Assembly: GCF_033807575.1 (NCBI RefSeq)
Contig: NC_084705.1
Coordinates: forward strand, 11,650,019 to 11,714,018
Source: Cydia pomonella
Lineage: Eukaryota; Arthropoda; Insecta; Lepidoptera; Tortricidae
Reading direction: 5' to 3'
DNA: 64,000 nt
The notes beneath the pieces are model-generated. The model saw only the letters and a program-made list of their open reading frames with translations, searched no databases and was not told the DNA's origin. This document shows positions 33,401 to 43,478 of this stretch, piece after piece (position 1 is the first letter of the stretch; each line of letters opens with the position of its first letter). The position numbers and the translations under genes are program-made.

Positions 33401-36059
33401 AATCAAAATTCAAACAACTCAAAAACAATGTTTGGCACTTGAAGAGATAACAAACTGTATGTAATCAACCGTTCACTTGGGACTTGGGATTTCTCAGCTA
33501 ATACATACTTGGAAGCAGATTAACTATCCCTGTGATGTGTTTCTCAAAGCCAGCTTCAAGCAGCTTGTCCGCCTCATCCACAACAAGGCATTTTAAATTG
33601 TTCACATTAAAACATTTAGTACTCTGTAGATGGTCCAACAGACGCCCAGGAGTGCTGACAACAATATTAATCCCTAAAATGTATGACAATATATAAAAAA
33701 AATTAAACAAAGGCAGACAATGTTCCAAAACAATAAATTTGTATATTCTTAGGCTGCAGCCTAAGGAGATACAGACAGAATGTCTAAGGTCTATGTCAGT
33801 AAACAATTTGTAAGTTTTCTTAAATCCATTCTTATTATATTTTTTAATTCTTTATTTACCTGAATGACTTGTGTTCTGGTTGAGTACTAAGTATTAAAGT
33901 ACTTCTTATTGAATTGTGATGATAATGTTTATATTTATATATGTATATCTATTGATATTTATTATATGTATATATATGTAATATTATTATATAGGCTACA
34001 TGTTTCAATTATTTACTTGTGTAATGATTGAACCATTGTTTACTTTTTTTTACATAGTATTCGTTTGTCTTTCATGTTTTACTTATGAGTACTCTCAATT
34101 TCTCAAAGGTTGACTGGAAGAGATCTCTTATAGGGATAAGTTCGCCTTTGTACATTGCCATTATTATTATTGTTTTTTTATTGTATCTTTACCTGTCCCT
34201 TATTAACCGACTTCAAGATTTCAAAGGGAGGAGGTTATTAATTCGGTGTGTTTTTTTTGTTTGTTACTTCATAACTCTGTCATTTCTGAAACGATTTTAA
34301 AAATTATTTTTTTGCTTGTATCTATATCTAAATCGCAGCCAAATAACACTAGACCCTACTCATAGTGTTGAGTTCCTGCCGGTGAGTAAGGTTGCCAGAG
34401 CTCAACGAGGGTGGATGGGGGTTAGGGTCGGCAACGCGCATGTAACTCCTCTGGAGTTGCAGGCGTACATAGGCTACGGATACTGCTTACCATCAGGCAG
34501 GCCGTATGCTTGTTTGCCACCGACGTAGTATAAAAAAAAAAAATATATATATATACAGATTGGTCCCGTTTTTGTCAAAACACAGTTCTGATGATGGGAT
34601 CCATGAGAAATCGAGGGAACTCTTCAAATGTGAAGAGCATACATATAGTGATTTTTGTATTTACATCAACAAATCAAGCATTTACATTTAAAAAGTGACA
34701 TTTGATGAAGTGGAACTCCTGATGATGATCAGAATGCAACTCTTCAACGACACATAGTTCATGTTTGGCGATTTGTCCTCTTTGCTGTGTTTGTAAAGCT
34801 AATTAGATTTTTTAAGACAAATTTTTGTCAAGTTTGAGTTCTGACAATGGGGTCCATGAGGCATTGAGGGAACTCCTCAAATGGTAAAGGCATTATATAT
34901 AGTGATCTTAGTATTTTCATCATCAAATCAAGCATTTACATTTATAGAAGTGATATTTCATGAAGCGGAACTGCTGATGATGAACAGAATGGAACTCTCC
35001 AACGCCGCATAGTTCACGTTTGGCAATTTTTCTCTTCGCATGTTTGTGAAGCAGGTAGGTTTTCAAGGTACATTTTTGTCAAGCTTGAGTTTTGATGATG
35101 GATTCCATGAGGAATTGAGGGTACTTCTCAACTCTTCTAAGCAAACTTATAGCCATTTTATTTCATGCATGGTGTGAAATAATTTATTTTTAATATAGTT
35201 GAATACCCTATTGTGGGTATTATACCAGTCTTTTTAATTTCATTGTATGAAATCAAAAATCAACAATAATCTTTCTTTCACCAGTCTCCCTCATTGAAGT
35301 CGGTTTTATTTTCTTAAAAATTATGTATAATAAAGTGTTTACATACATACATACCTTTTTTCAATACTAACAAATCTTTAGCCTTTTTCTCTCCCCCAAC
35401 AATTAAAGAGTATGTTAGGTTAATATTAACAAGTAATTTCTTCAATACTTGATGTATTTGCAGCGCTAACTCCCTGGTTGGTGTTAGAATAATGCAGCCT
35501 GTGCCTAAAATAGAGAATAAGATTAGTAGAATGTCTTGCTTCTATTCAGCATGACAAAAACTAAAAGCAATTCCGTTGGTACATTTTTCCCAGATTTTTA
35601 TCAATTACCACTCTGGCAGAAATTTAACAATGTTGTAAAAAAAATAATTTAACCTCAAATAGATAATTTTGTATCAACTAATATTAAAACACCGAACACC
35701 ATAAGACAACATTATTAATAATTTATTGAATACATTAGCTTATTAGTTTTTTAAACTTTCACAGAAATTGTACGACGTTTTGAGAAATTAAAACGTGTTT
35801 GACACTTACCATGTTTGCTGGAAAATCTAAGTTGAATTAATCTTTCAATCACAGGGATTAAGAATGCCAAGGTTTTACCACTCCCAGTTTTTGCCGTGCC
35901 AATAATATCTTTAGCTAATAAAATATATGGAAGTGATTCAGCTTGAATTGGAGTTGGTTTTGAAAGCCCCATAAGTTTCAAATTTTCTAATAATTGATCA
36001 CTAACTTTGCCTTTTAACATTGAAAAAGTAGATCCCTTGATAATATCTTCAATTTCCAT
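27447..36059 (-). CDS. DDX18/Has1-like DEAD-box helicase paralogue, tail-to-tail with pit
   Basis: Eight exons join in frame to 474 aa: 35810-36059, 35355-35504, 33509-33673, 33039-33177, 32479-32641, 31651-31803, 28273-28440 and 27447-27683 (TAG). The helicase motifs are intact: AKTGSGKT, PTREL, TPGR, DEAD, SAT, ARGLD and HRVGRTAR. The DDX18-specific post-helicase block is recognisable (FLRCYKGHPLKKIFNINTLD, AFGF), so this is a Has1-type protein and not another DDX family. Exon sizes (250, 150, 165, 139, 163, 153, 168) and all seven intron phases equal those of pit exons 4-11, so it arose by DNA-level duplication. It lacks the Lys-rich/acidic N-terminus and the Gly-rich tail. The C-terminus is uncertain: a good donor (TTTT|GTAAGTG) lies 25 bases before the stop. 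Intact motifs suggest a functional helicase; its substrate is unknown. Confidence 0.88.
29905..31107. mobile_element. Two partial copies of the AGGGTTCCGTA repeat family
   Basis: The first copy, from about 29905 to 30400, begins TAGGGTTCCGTAGCCAAATG. The second, about 30785 to 31107, ends ATGGGCGAGTCCGACTCGCA. Both share ATACGTGTGGGGTATCTATG, AGACACTTCCAAAGTG and TACATTACCATGCAAACTTC with the full-length copy at 44567-45110. They lie in an intron of the DDX18 paralogue. A (TG)n microsatellite is at about 30912-30927. Confidence 0.75.
31385..31545 (-). mobile_element. tRNA-derived SINE
   Basis: Read on the minus strand, 31540-31466 has a Pol III A box (TAGCTTAGTCGGT) and B box (GGTTCGAATCC) spaced as in a tRNA. 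The sequence then continues into a non-tRNA body shared with the copy at 48010-48190 (TATTTTTTCC/TATTGTTTTC, GTGTGTT, ATATAAG). The body and second copy mark it as a SINE, not a tRNA gene. Confidence 0.75.
34203..35307 (+). mobile_element. ACCGACTTC-ended element with internal ~245-bp tandem units
   Basis: The outer ends AACCGACTTCAAGATTTCAA and GAAGTCGGTTTTATT are inverted. Inside, a unit with GATGATGGGATCCATGAG, AATCAAGCATTTACATTTA and CATAGTTCA[C/T]GTTTGGC is repeated about 2.4 times from 34560. A different repeat (34330-34533) is inserted near the left end. A reverse copy is at 21408-22090 in pit. Confidence 0.65.
34330..34533 (+). mobile_element. Dispersed repeat, second copy of 2845-3025
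   Basis: It carries ATCGCAGCCAAATAACACTA, TTGCCAGAGCTCAACGAGGG and GTATGCTTGTTTGCCACCGA, then a short A-run. It matches 2845-3025 in opposite orientation and is nested in the 34203-35307 element. Confidence 0.7.
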
Positions 36060-36245
36060 GCTTAATACAATGCACTTTGGTCACACAAAATAATTTAATA
36101 AAGAATAAAATAAATAAACTCCGAAAACACCTTCGCACCATTCAGTGACATTGACATGACATGTAATGTATAACTTTTTTTTCGTACTTCTGGACAAGCT
36201 AAGACCATAGGCCATACTGCCTTTAACATTTATACCTTAAAAAAA

Positions 36246-36755
36246 AGCGGCCAAGAGCGAGTCGGACTCGCCCATGAAGGGTTCCGTACCATTTATGACG
36301 TATTAAAAAAACTGCTTACTATATATATTCATATAAAAAAATATATGATATACATTACCATGCAAACTTCCACCGAAAAGTGGTTTGAACTACTTTGAAC
36401 GAGATCTAGTAAGTAGTTTTTTCAATACTTCATAAATGGTACGGAACCCTTCATGGGCGAATCAGACTCGCACTTGGCTGCTTTTTTTTCTATTTTTGTG
36501 TGAAAATCTTAATGCGGTTCACAGAATACATCTACTTAGAGTGTGTGCGGAAAGAAAAGAGTCGTGGAATGTATTGGGCCCCATACATTCCACGACTCTT
36601 CTCTTTCCGAACAGACTCTACCAAGTTTCAACAGTATAGTTCTTATAGTTTCGGAAAAAAGTGGCTGTGACATACGGACGGACAGACAGACAGACAAACA
36701 TGACGAATCCATAAGGGTTCCGTTTTTTGCCATTTGGCTACGGAACCCTAAAAAG
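36246..36755. mobile_element. AGGGTTCCGTA-family element, rearranged copy
   Basis: Segment 36246-36483 is a hairpin with arms GAGTCGGACTCGCCCATGAA and TTCATGGGCGAATCAGACTC. Segment 36484-36755 matches the reverse complement of 44567-44740 (CTTAATGCGGTTCACAGAAT, TTTTGCCATTTGGCTACGGA) and is interrupted by the MITE at 36539. Confidence 0.7.
36539..36618. mobile_element. 80-bp TA-flanked hairpin MITE, copy 2, nested
   Basis: Same hairpin as 10919-10997, with TA at 36537-36538 and 36619-36620. The host repeat at 44690-44705 (reverse complement TCTACTTACCAAG) shows the uninterrupted site, so one TA and the MITE were gained here. Confidence 0.88.
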
Positions 36756-37019
36756 TAACGTTCAAAAACAGGTAACGTACCTAAAGATACACCTTCCTGG
36801 ATTAAGTAACGGACGATAAACGCAGCAATACGTAGAACTCGTAGAAGTACTGTTTCCTTCAAACTGGCCGTCGGCGACCGTTACACATAACGTGGTAACT
36901 CAGGTAGAATTACCGGTACTCAATACTCATGTTCGTCGCGGTATCCTGAAATTTATGACACGGCTCATGGGAGCCTGGGGTCCGTTTGGCAACTAATCCC
37001 TAAAATTGGCGTATGCACT

Positions 37020-37475
37020 AGTTTTTACGAAAACGACTGCCATCTGACCTTCCAACCCAGAGGGTACACCAGGCCTTATTGGAATTAGTACGTCCGGTTT
37101 CCTCATGGTGTTTCCTTCACCGAAAAGCGACTGGTAAATATCAAATGATATTTAGTAATGATAATAATGAAGACCTTTATTCAAAAATTTTAAACATTGG
37201 TATGTACATAATAAAAGTACACAATAATGCTTACAAACTAGGGATCAAGTTACAAACTAATTGAAAGGGAAAGTGGCTCAGCTAATGTCGGCGCCAAAAG
37301 GTCTCGGGGCACATCGCCTAAAGACTTCCAGCAACGAACGCTGTAATTCTGCCACCGCCGTAATTTGTACATAAGTTCAGAAAAACTCAAACCCCTTTGA
37401 GCCCGCGACCTCCGGAAGTCCGGATTGCAAGTCGCACGCTCTTACCGCTAGGCCATCCGCGCTTCCAGGTACAAT
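37020..37475. mobile_element. SINE-type sequences, one tRNA-like
   Basis: Segment 37040-37160 has the lepidopteran SINE phrases CATCTGACCTTCCAACCCAG and TTCCTTCACCGAAAAGCGAC. Segment about 37390-37470, on the minus strand, is tRNA-like (TGGCCTAGCGGTAAGAGCGT, then a decayed B box GGGCTCAAA). A different poorly defined segment lies between them. Confidence 0.6.
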
Positions 37476-37803
37476 TACTAATACTGTCAACAAAAAAAAT
37501 ATTTCGTACTTTCTTTTAAACGCTCACTTTAATCATTTTTTTAGTGATTATATGTATTAAATGTAAGTAATAAAAGTAGTTTTAAAGCTCTGGTAGCCGA
37601 GGGGTTACGGCGTCAGAGGGGTGATGCGGGGAAGTGGGCCGGGAGGTAACGGATAACTTGAAACGAACAGGTAAAGATGCAATTGTGTAAGCAGCTCTTT
37701 AACATTAACAGTTACTTAGATTTAATTTTTAATGTTTACATTATAATTCGTCTCATTCTGCCACATAACTGCGTTCTGTAATTTCGCCGCTATCACTATC
37801 AAC

Positions 37804-38235
37804 TAGAGATGCGACGAATATTCGGCCACGATTTCACTATTCGGCCGAATACCGAATAGTACGTTAACACGTAGATAACGGTAAACGAGGGGTACAAAAA
37901 GTAACAAACTACAAGTAATCAATTATTAAAACCAGTATAATCCTTCAGATTACCTTTATACATAGTACAAAACCTTGAGAAAAATGATACAAAATATTTT
38001 TTTTTACACGCACGACGAAAACGAACGCACCGCAATGTCCGCAATTCAATACGCACTGCGTGCATAATTAAGAATAAGCTCAATTTCTGTCAGACTGCCT
38101 ACGGCGAGAAACGCGCATTAGAATTTACTTCATTTTAGGTAAAACTTCTAACCGAATAATCGGCGGCCGGATATTCGGCTGATAATTCCGCTGGATATTC
38201 GGTATTCGGCCTAGCCACTATTCGTTGCATCTCTA
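37804..38235. mobile_element. hAT-type MITE with 8-bp target duplication
   Basis: Ends TAGAGATGCGACGAATA and TATTCGTTGCATCTCTA-type (ACTATTCGTTGCATCTCTA) form an inverted repeat, with many CGAATA/TATTCGG words near both ends. It is flanked by CTATCAAC at 37796-37803 and 38236-38243. An 8-bp duplication is the hAT signature. Confidence 0.85.
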
Positions 38236-38564
38236 CTATCAACCATCATGTAACCAACATGTAACTAATGACCCTCATTAGTATTAGTAGTATACTCCTA
38301 AATTTAATATCCAGTGTGCCATTGCCAATGCCATGCTCAGTTTTGTGCAATAAAACAAAATATTTTAAACAAGTTTATTTAATCACATTTACTTTTTGTT
38401 CACTCATTATTCACTTTTAACATAAAACAGCCTTAAATGATGAGGAATGTGTGAAAAGACTTATTGATGCAACACTTATTCTGTTTACAAGAAAAAAAAC
38501 TCAGTAATGGATTTTAGAAAAATAATACATAAAATTAACTTAATCATGATTTCAAGAAAAATAA

Positions 38565-38637
38565 TTTATTCTATAATAATGAAACATTTTTTACTACTTA
38601 AATCTACTTCTAGGTACTTTCATTATGAACATTTATT
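38565..38637 (-). terminator. Polyadenylation signals of PRKCSH
   Basis: AATAAA on the minus strand occurs at 38632-38637 and again at 38565-38570, 137-209 bp after the stop codon. Confidence 0.55.
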
Positions 38638-38773
38638 ATGAAGAAAAATCATGCATCAATGGAGTTGTGACGTTGTGACATTTTCTCCTTGGTGAAAAAC
38701 TATTGACTGAAAAATGTATACATCTAACTTACAAGAAACACAGTGTAAAGTGAGTATGTAGCTCACCAGGAAC

Positions 38774-40348
38774 TCACAGCTCATCATGAGCAGCATGTGT
38801 TTGTGATACATTATTGTCACAAGCTGCAGGGGTACTGAGCTCCACTTTGTATTCACAACGGAATGGCTCGGTGACTGACAACATCTTAGTTTCTAGTCCA
38901 CAGTGTATATTCACAGTGGTTATTCTGTTTGGCCCATTCCAGCAGGCCAGTCCATTAGTGTACTTCATCACAGAATACTTTTTATTCTCTTCACCTCCCC
39001 ATTCTCCCCAGTTACCTAACCCAACTTCAGAGCCTCCATTCTTGGACTTCTGTGTCATTTTCTGGAACATACAGAGTTTGTATATGTACTCTTTGTCTTC
39101 ATATTCAAAGCATTGGCCATCTAATGTTGCAAATTCCTGTTGTAATCCGTAGTCCTTTTCAAGATTTTGCTGAATGTTTCGAATGCTAGACTCAATCTCA
39201 CGTACGGCTCTTTCAGCATCAGTAAACTGGCGTCTTGCCTCAGTGGCTTCATTTACCAATATTTGAGTTTCCTCATCATAGGCTTTAGCATGATCTTGTT
39301 CCAAATCAAGGTCATCTTCTTCATGCGGCAAGTCTGAATCATCCGTATTCTCATCCTCAGCTCCTTCTATGTCTTCATTCTCAATTTCCCTGGAGAGGTC
39401 ATCCGCATCTGTTTCTTGAACAGAATCATGTTTTTCTTCAGGATTGAACATGCCCTGCTCCATCATCAGCAGTGGCTTCAACATGGGCCAGGTGGTAGAT
39501 ATGAATAACTCCAGATTAACATTTTCACTCTCCCCAAAGAAATACTGATATTCCTCTTGGTCCACTTCACCATCCTTATTTTTATCAAAAACATTAACTA
39601 CTTTTATTTCTTCTACAGATAATTGGCCATCTTGGTTTGAATCAAACCTGTTGAACTGTTCTGTGGCATCCTTAATGGTTTGTTGATTCTCTTCTTCAAC
39701 TTTTTTTTGTTTTTCTTTCTCCTCTGCCTCCCTGTATACTTTAAGAGCTTCATTCTCTTTCAGCTCTAATTCATTTTTAATGGCTTCTTTTTCTGCTTTG
39801 ATTGTTTCAGCCTCTGATTTGTCTTTTTCTAATTGGGCTAACTGTTCTGCCATCTCGTTTCTCCTTTTGTTACCTTTTTCGATTAGCTCTAATCGGATCT
39901 GGCTTCCTTCTTTGTGTAGCTCGGCTAGCCTGAGTGCCTCGGCCCTAGCCTCTCGGCCGAGCTCATCGCAGGTATTCGGGCAGGCATCAGGCCCCGCATA
40001 CTCGTCGGTACCGTCGCAACAGTCACACACTCCGTCATTGACCCGCGAACTCGGAATGTTTTGTGGCCGATGACCTGCGTTTGTGCAATGGAACATAGCA
40101 TTAAGGCACGCCGAGGTTCCTGGCTCGTCGCTACCGTCGAAGCAGTCACAATAATCGTCGTTTACATAGCTAAACGGAATTGTAACAGTTCCGTCGAAAC
40201 AGGTGAAGTCTTTCGTCGGCGAATACAGCGACGCTTTCGATAGACTAACTCCGCGAGGTCTCGGCACATCGGAATGGGCACATATAAGAAAGGAACAAAT
40301 AATAAACGCGAGCAAATGCATTAGTCTACTATACGAAGAGAGTATCAT
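38774..40348 (-). CDS. PRKCSH: Glucosidase II beta subunit (PRKCSH), intronless
   Basis: One uninterrupted frame of 524 aa. Residues 1-26 are a signal peptide (hydrophobic LLAFIICSFLICA). Two Cys-rich LDLa-type repeats follow at about 45-125 (YCDCFDGSDE, VCDCCDGTDE), then a charged coiled coil at about 130-230 and EF-hand-like loops (DSNQDGQLSVEE, DKNKDGEVDQEE). An acidic stretch lies near 310-355, and a C-terminal MRH lectin domain has GPNR, CGLE and EPFRCEY, the mannose-binding Arg/Glu/Tyr positions. It ends in the ER-retrieval signal HDEL. Family knowledge: it pairs with the catalytic alpha subunit in the ER and guides trimming of glucose from N-glycans. An alternative start at residue 10 (MHLLAFII) would also give a signal peptide. 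It is the only intronless gene here. Confidence 0.97.
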   Translation of the reverse strand: MILSSYSRLMHLLAFIICSFLICAHSDVPRPRGVSLSKASLYSPTKDFTCFDGTVTIPFSYVNDDYCDCFDGSDEPGTSACLNAMFHCTNAGHRPQNIPSSRVNDGVCDCCDGTDEYAGPDACPNTCDELGREARAEALRLAELHKEGSQIRLELIEKGNKRRNEMAEQLAQLEKDKSEAETIKAEKEAIKNELELKENEALKVYREAEEKEKQKKVEEENQQTIKDATEQFNRFDSNQDGQLSVEEIKVVNVFDKNKDGEVDQEEYQYFFGESENVNLELFISTTWPMLKPLLMMEQGMFNPEEKHDSVQETDADDLSREIENEDIEGAEDENTDDSDLPHEEDDLDLEQDHAKAYDEETQILVNEATEARRQFTDAERAVREIESSIRNIQQNLEKDYGLQQEFATLDGQCFEYEDKEYIYKLCMFQKMTQKSKNGGSEVGLGNWGEWGGEENKKYSVMKYTNGLACWNGPNRITTVNIHCGLETKMLSVTEPFRCEYKVELSTPAACDNNVSQTHAAHDEL

Positions 40349-41212
40349 TATAATTTAAAATATTATTTCTAAACACCGGTCAATGCAAAATCGAGTTATC
40401 GTGAAGGTAACGTGTATTAAGATGACAGAGTCAGAGTGACATTTCCTTTAGTGTTACCAGTTATAGTGTGCCAAGTTGGCTATAAGGCCCTCTACACAAA
40501 TTGCAACAAATTCTTATGTGTAGTCAAGTAGATACAACGAACTCAAATGATCGATCAAAAGCCGGAATGTATTAATAATCCCTGGTGATATGTTCCAACT
40601 ACTTTGCACGATCGACCTGAATGGGTCTTTTGATAATTAGTATCGAGCGTTTGTATAACACAATCAGAAACTTAGACACGTCAATAAAAAATATCTTAAA
40701 CAGCATACTGAACGTAAGTGCGTGTGATTATATCATGAAGATATAAAATGGAGCACACTCTAACTTTTGTTGTTATAGTAAATTGAACCTTATCGCGGTG
40801 GTAGAAAGGTGTTCTTATCAGACTAGAGAAAACGGTCCACTTGAGATAGAAAAAGTGGGGCGCGGTGTCTCACTCGCACATGTTGCCAATGTTACAAACA
40901 TACCATTGTGGTAGTATTTATATCAATATACTACTGAAATTAAATACTTTCTTATACTATTTTAGTGCTATATACAAAGTGCGGTTCTCAAATCTTTTAA
41001 GTGATTTGCAAATAATTATGTCAATATTATTAACTGATTAAACCAAGCATGTGCATAACAAAAAAAATCATAATTTTAATATGGTAGACATTGTAGAAAC
41101 TTTGAATATTAATTGGTATCCCCAACTTGATGACATATTTTCGAGACATTTCCAAAACACGTGAATGGTGGAGCTCAGCATTTAATTGCGAAATATTTAA
41201 AAAATGGGTAAA

Positions 41213-42218
41213 AAAGGACCATGGGCAACTTTGTATGGAACTTTGCCCCAAAACCAACACAGCTACGAGTTAGGTCGTTAAATAGGGCTATAAATCTACT
41301 ACATTTCGTTCTATAGGCATCAACCTGAATTCCACTGCAGAACTGAGATATTCATATGTTAGTCAGCGTGAATACAATCTATCTGAAAACGGGTTACTCA
41401 GAGAATACCGGCCATTAATCATTAGGATACCGAAGTGTGTAAAAAAAAAAGATATTTTATAGCTAATTATTGATTTTATTAATACAATTACTATATATTT
41501 ACAGCAAGTTGTTTTCTCATTATAAATCAATAACTAAGTCATTTAATCTATCTTCTAAAATATGTCGACGCACTCGCAAAACCGAACGAGGATATAATAA
41601 ACAATGCCATAGTTACGAAATGAAATGAAATGAAAAATCTTTATTTTCAAGCAACTATGGGCCCATAGATAAATACCTTAAATCTAGCATACATATCTTA
41701 AAATATATCTTAAAAACTAAAACACACACTATGGCTGCGACTCTTACCCATATTGACCTTATTACAAGATGTTGTATAGTATTAAACGGCAGGTGACATA
41801 GCTATTATAATTGAACACGTCAATAGATTATGTTATCAATACCGTAATACTTGAACAAAGAACATAGGTACTCATATGTACCTAGAGTAGATAAAAGAGT
41901 TTTTGAAAGGTTTAATATAAGTAATAATACATGATATTCCAGAAAAAATAACAAGTTAACCTCACGAATATAGTTCACGCCATATTCGGTAAGAATACCT
42001 TCGATATTAATATATTTTGTTATAAGTACCCACCAGAATTATTATATCTACAGAATTTTCATAGCTCGTATTCACGCTGACAAACATATGAATATCTCAG
42101 TTCTGCAATGGAATTCGATTTAGTGCCTATAGAATGAAATAAAGTAGATTTAAAGACCTATTTAATGGGCCAACTCTCATGTTTGTTGGTTTTGGGGCAA
42201 TTTTGCGCATGGTCCTTT
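41213..42218. mobile_element. 1-kb element with ~170-190-bp terminal inverted repeats
   Basis: AAAGGACCATGGGCAACTTT at the left is mirrored by GGTCCTTT at the right. Inside, CTATAGGC, GCAGAACTGAGATATTCATA and GTCAGCGTGAATAC recur in reverse complement near 42060-42150. The central 650 bp is AT-rich with no reading frame. Confidence 0.7.
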
Positions 42219-42837
42219 GTGTGACAGGTTGTAGACGTGAAAGTTTTGCTGATTGTGGTATATATTTTTACAGGTGAACCACAATCATTCAATTTAACGA
42301 TAAAAATACAAGACGATAATTGTCAAACTTATTAGGGTGACCATGATGTCGGCACGATGTGAATCAGTTTTACACAATTCTTATTAATTTATTCTTAAGT
42401 ACTTAAGTAAGTTTATCTAATTAGGTATGTCTATATTTCGGCATGATTAAATTGGTGGAATGATAGCTATTACAGAATAATTAATTGCCAAATTGAAATC
42501 CAAAGTCCGAAACGGTTTTACTAACTATTTATATATACCTAATCGATTCGATATAGGTTGGACACACATTTCCTTAAGTAGAAAAAGACAGATCTACGAT
42601 TAGATGACGCTTAAAGAATTAAAGATAGTTAAAGTGTGCAAAACGTAAGCCATTACGCATATGAACATACCATGAGTGCGGAAGAGGCAGATAACAAATG
42701 AAAAATCGTGACCATTTTTGAGTTCGACAGTGGCGGCTAACGGCCGCCATTTATTAATTTTCAAACACATGTCTGGCATCGTAACACCTTAAGTATTTTA
42801 ATTAGAAAATATTAATCTAATCCACATGGAATCCAGA

Positions 42838-42967
42838 GCTATAACCGCGAAAATCGAAGTTCATCAATTGCGGGCGTTTTTCTCTGCCACTCTTATTACG
42901 TATTAGTGAGAGTAAAAGAGAAAGATCCCCGCAATTTGTGAATTACGGTTTTTGCGGTAGGCCTCCA
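42838..42967. mobile_element. Hairpin MITE (CCGCGAAAACCGAAATTCGC family), copy 2
   Basis: ACCGCGAAAATCGAAGTTCA faces GAATTACGGTTTTTGCGGTA around ACTCTTATTACGTATTAGTGAGAGT. Same plan as 10371-10498. Confidence 0.7.
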
Positions 42968-43478
42968 GTTATTAGTATGTGTAAGCGAGAGCGCATATCG
43001 AAAGAAGTTACGGCGGACCACCTTCCTCACGTCACGATCGATCATGGTGGCGGTCTGGTACGCCTATCAGCTATCAGTAACAGCTTTTAGGACGACTAAA
43101 TTAAGTAAGATTTTGTAAAGCGTTTTACAGAAGAGAATAAACTATATCCATCCCTTTACAGATCCCCATCCTTGACTATGCACAAATGAGAAAAGATCTT
43201 GGTCAAACTATATATTTCACGTTATCATAATATCCCAGATACATATAACTCATGGTCACCCTAATTAGAAAGAGATGCAACGGCCCACTTTGACTTCTCA
43301 TGTGGACACACATTTTGGCCAATGTACCCTATCCGGTTAATCTTATAAGTCCGTGGATTATATGCTCTTTGCTTTGAGAGTAGCTTCTATTTGTAGAAAG
43401 TGGTTAATTTTCTGTATTAATATAAATTTATTATAAGAGCGTGTGGTTACATGATTTAGTTAATAAAAGGTATACATA

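Larger units (their letters stand above)
36060..38631. other. Intergenic region between the DDX18 paralogue and PRKCSH
   Basis: Mobile DNA fills most of it: a repeat-family copy at 36246-36755, the nested MITE at 36539-36618, a SINE-rich stretch at 37020-37475 and a hAT-type MITE at 37804-38235. The first 200 bp above the paralogue start hold no motif I recognise. Confidence 0.6.
40349..43478. other. Intergenic region between PRKCSH and SF3A3 (divergent)
   Basis: It holds a 1-kb inverted-repeat element (41213-42218), a hairpin MITE (42838-42967) and a short repeat with TATAGGTTGGACACACATTT (about 42550) that also occurs near 11280. The PRKCSH 5' flank and the 200 bp before the SF3A3 start show no recognised promoter motif. 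Confidence 0.55.

Noticed and set aside
37390..37470. tRNA gene (minus strand)
   Set aside because: The TGGCCTAGCGGTAAGAGCGT head is tRNA-like, but the B box is damaged and the context is SINE sequence.
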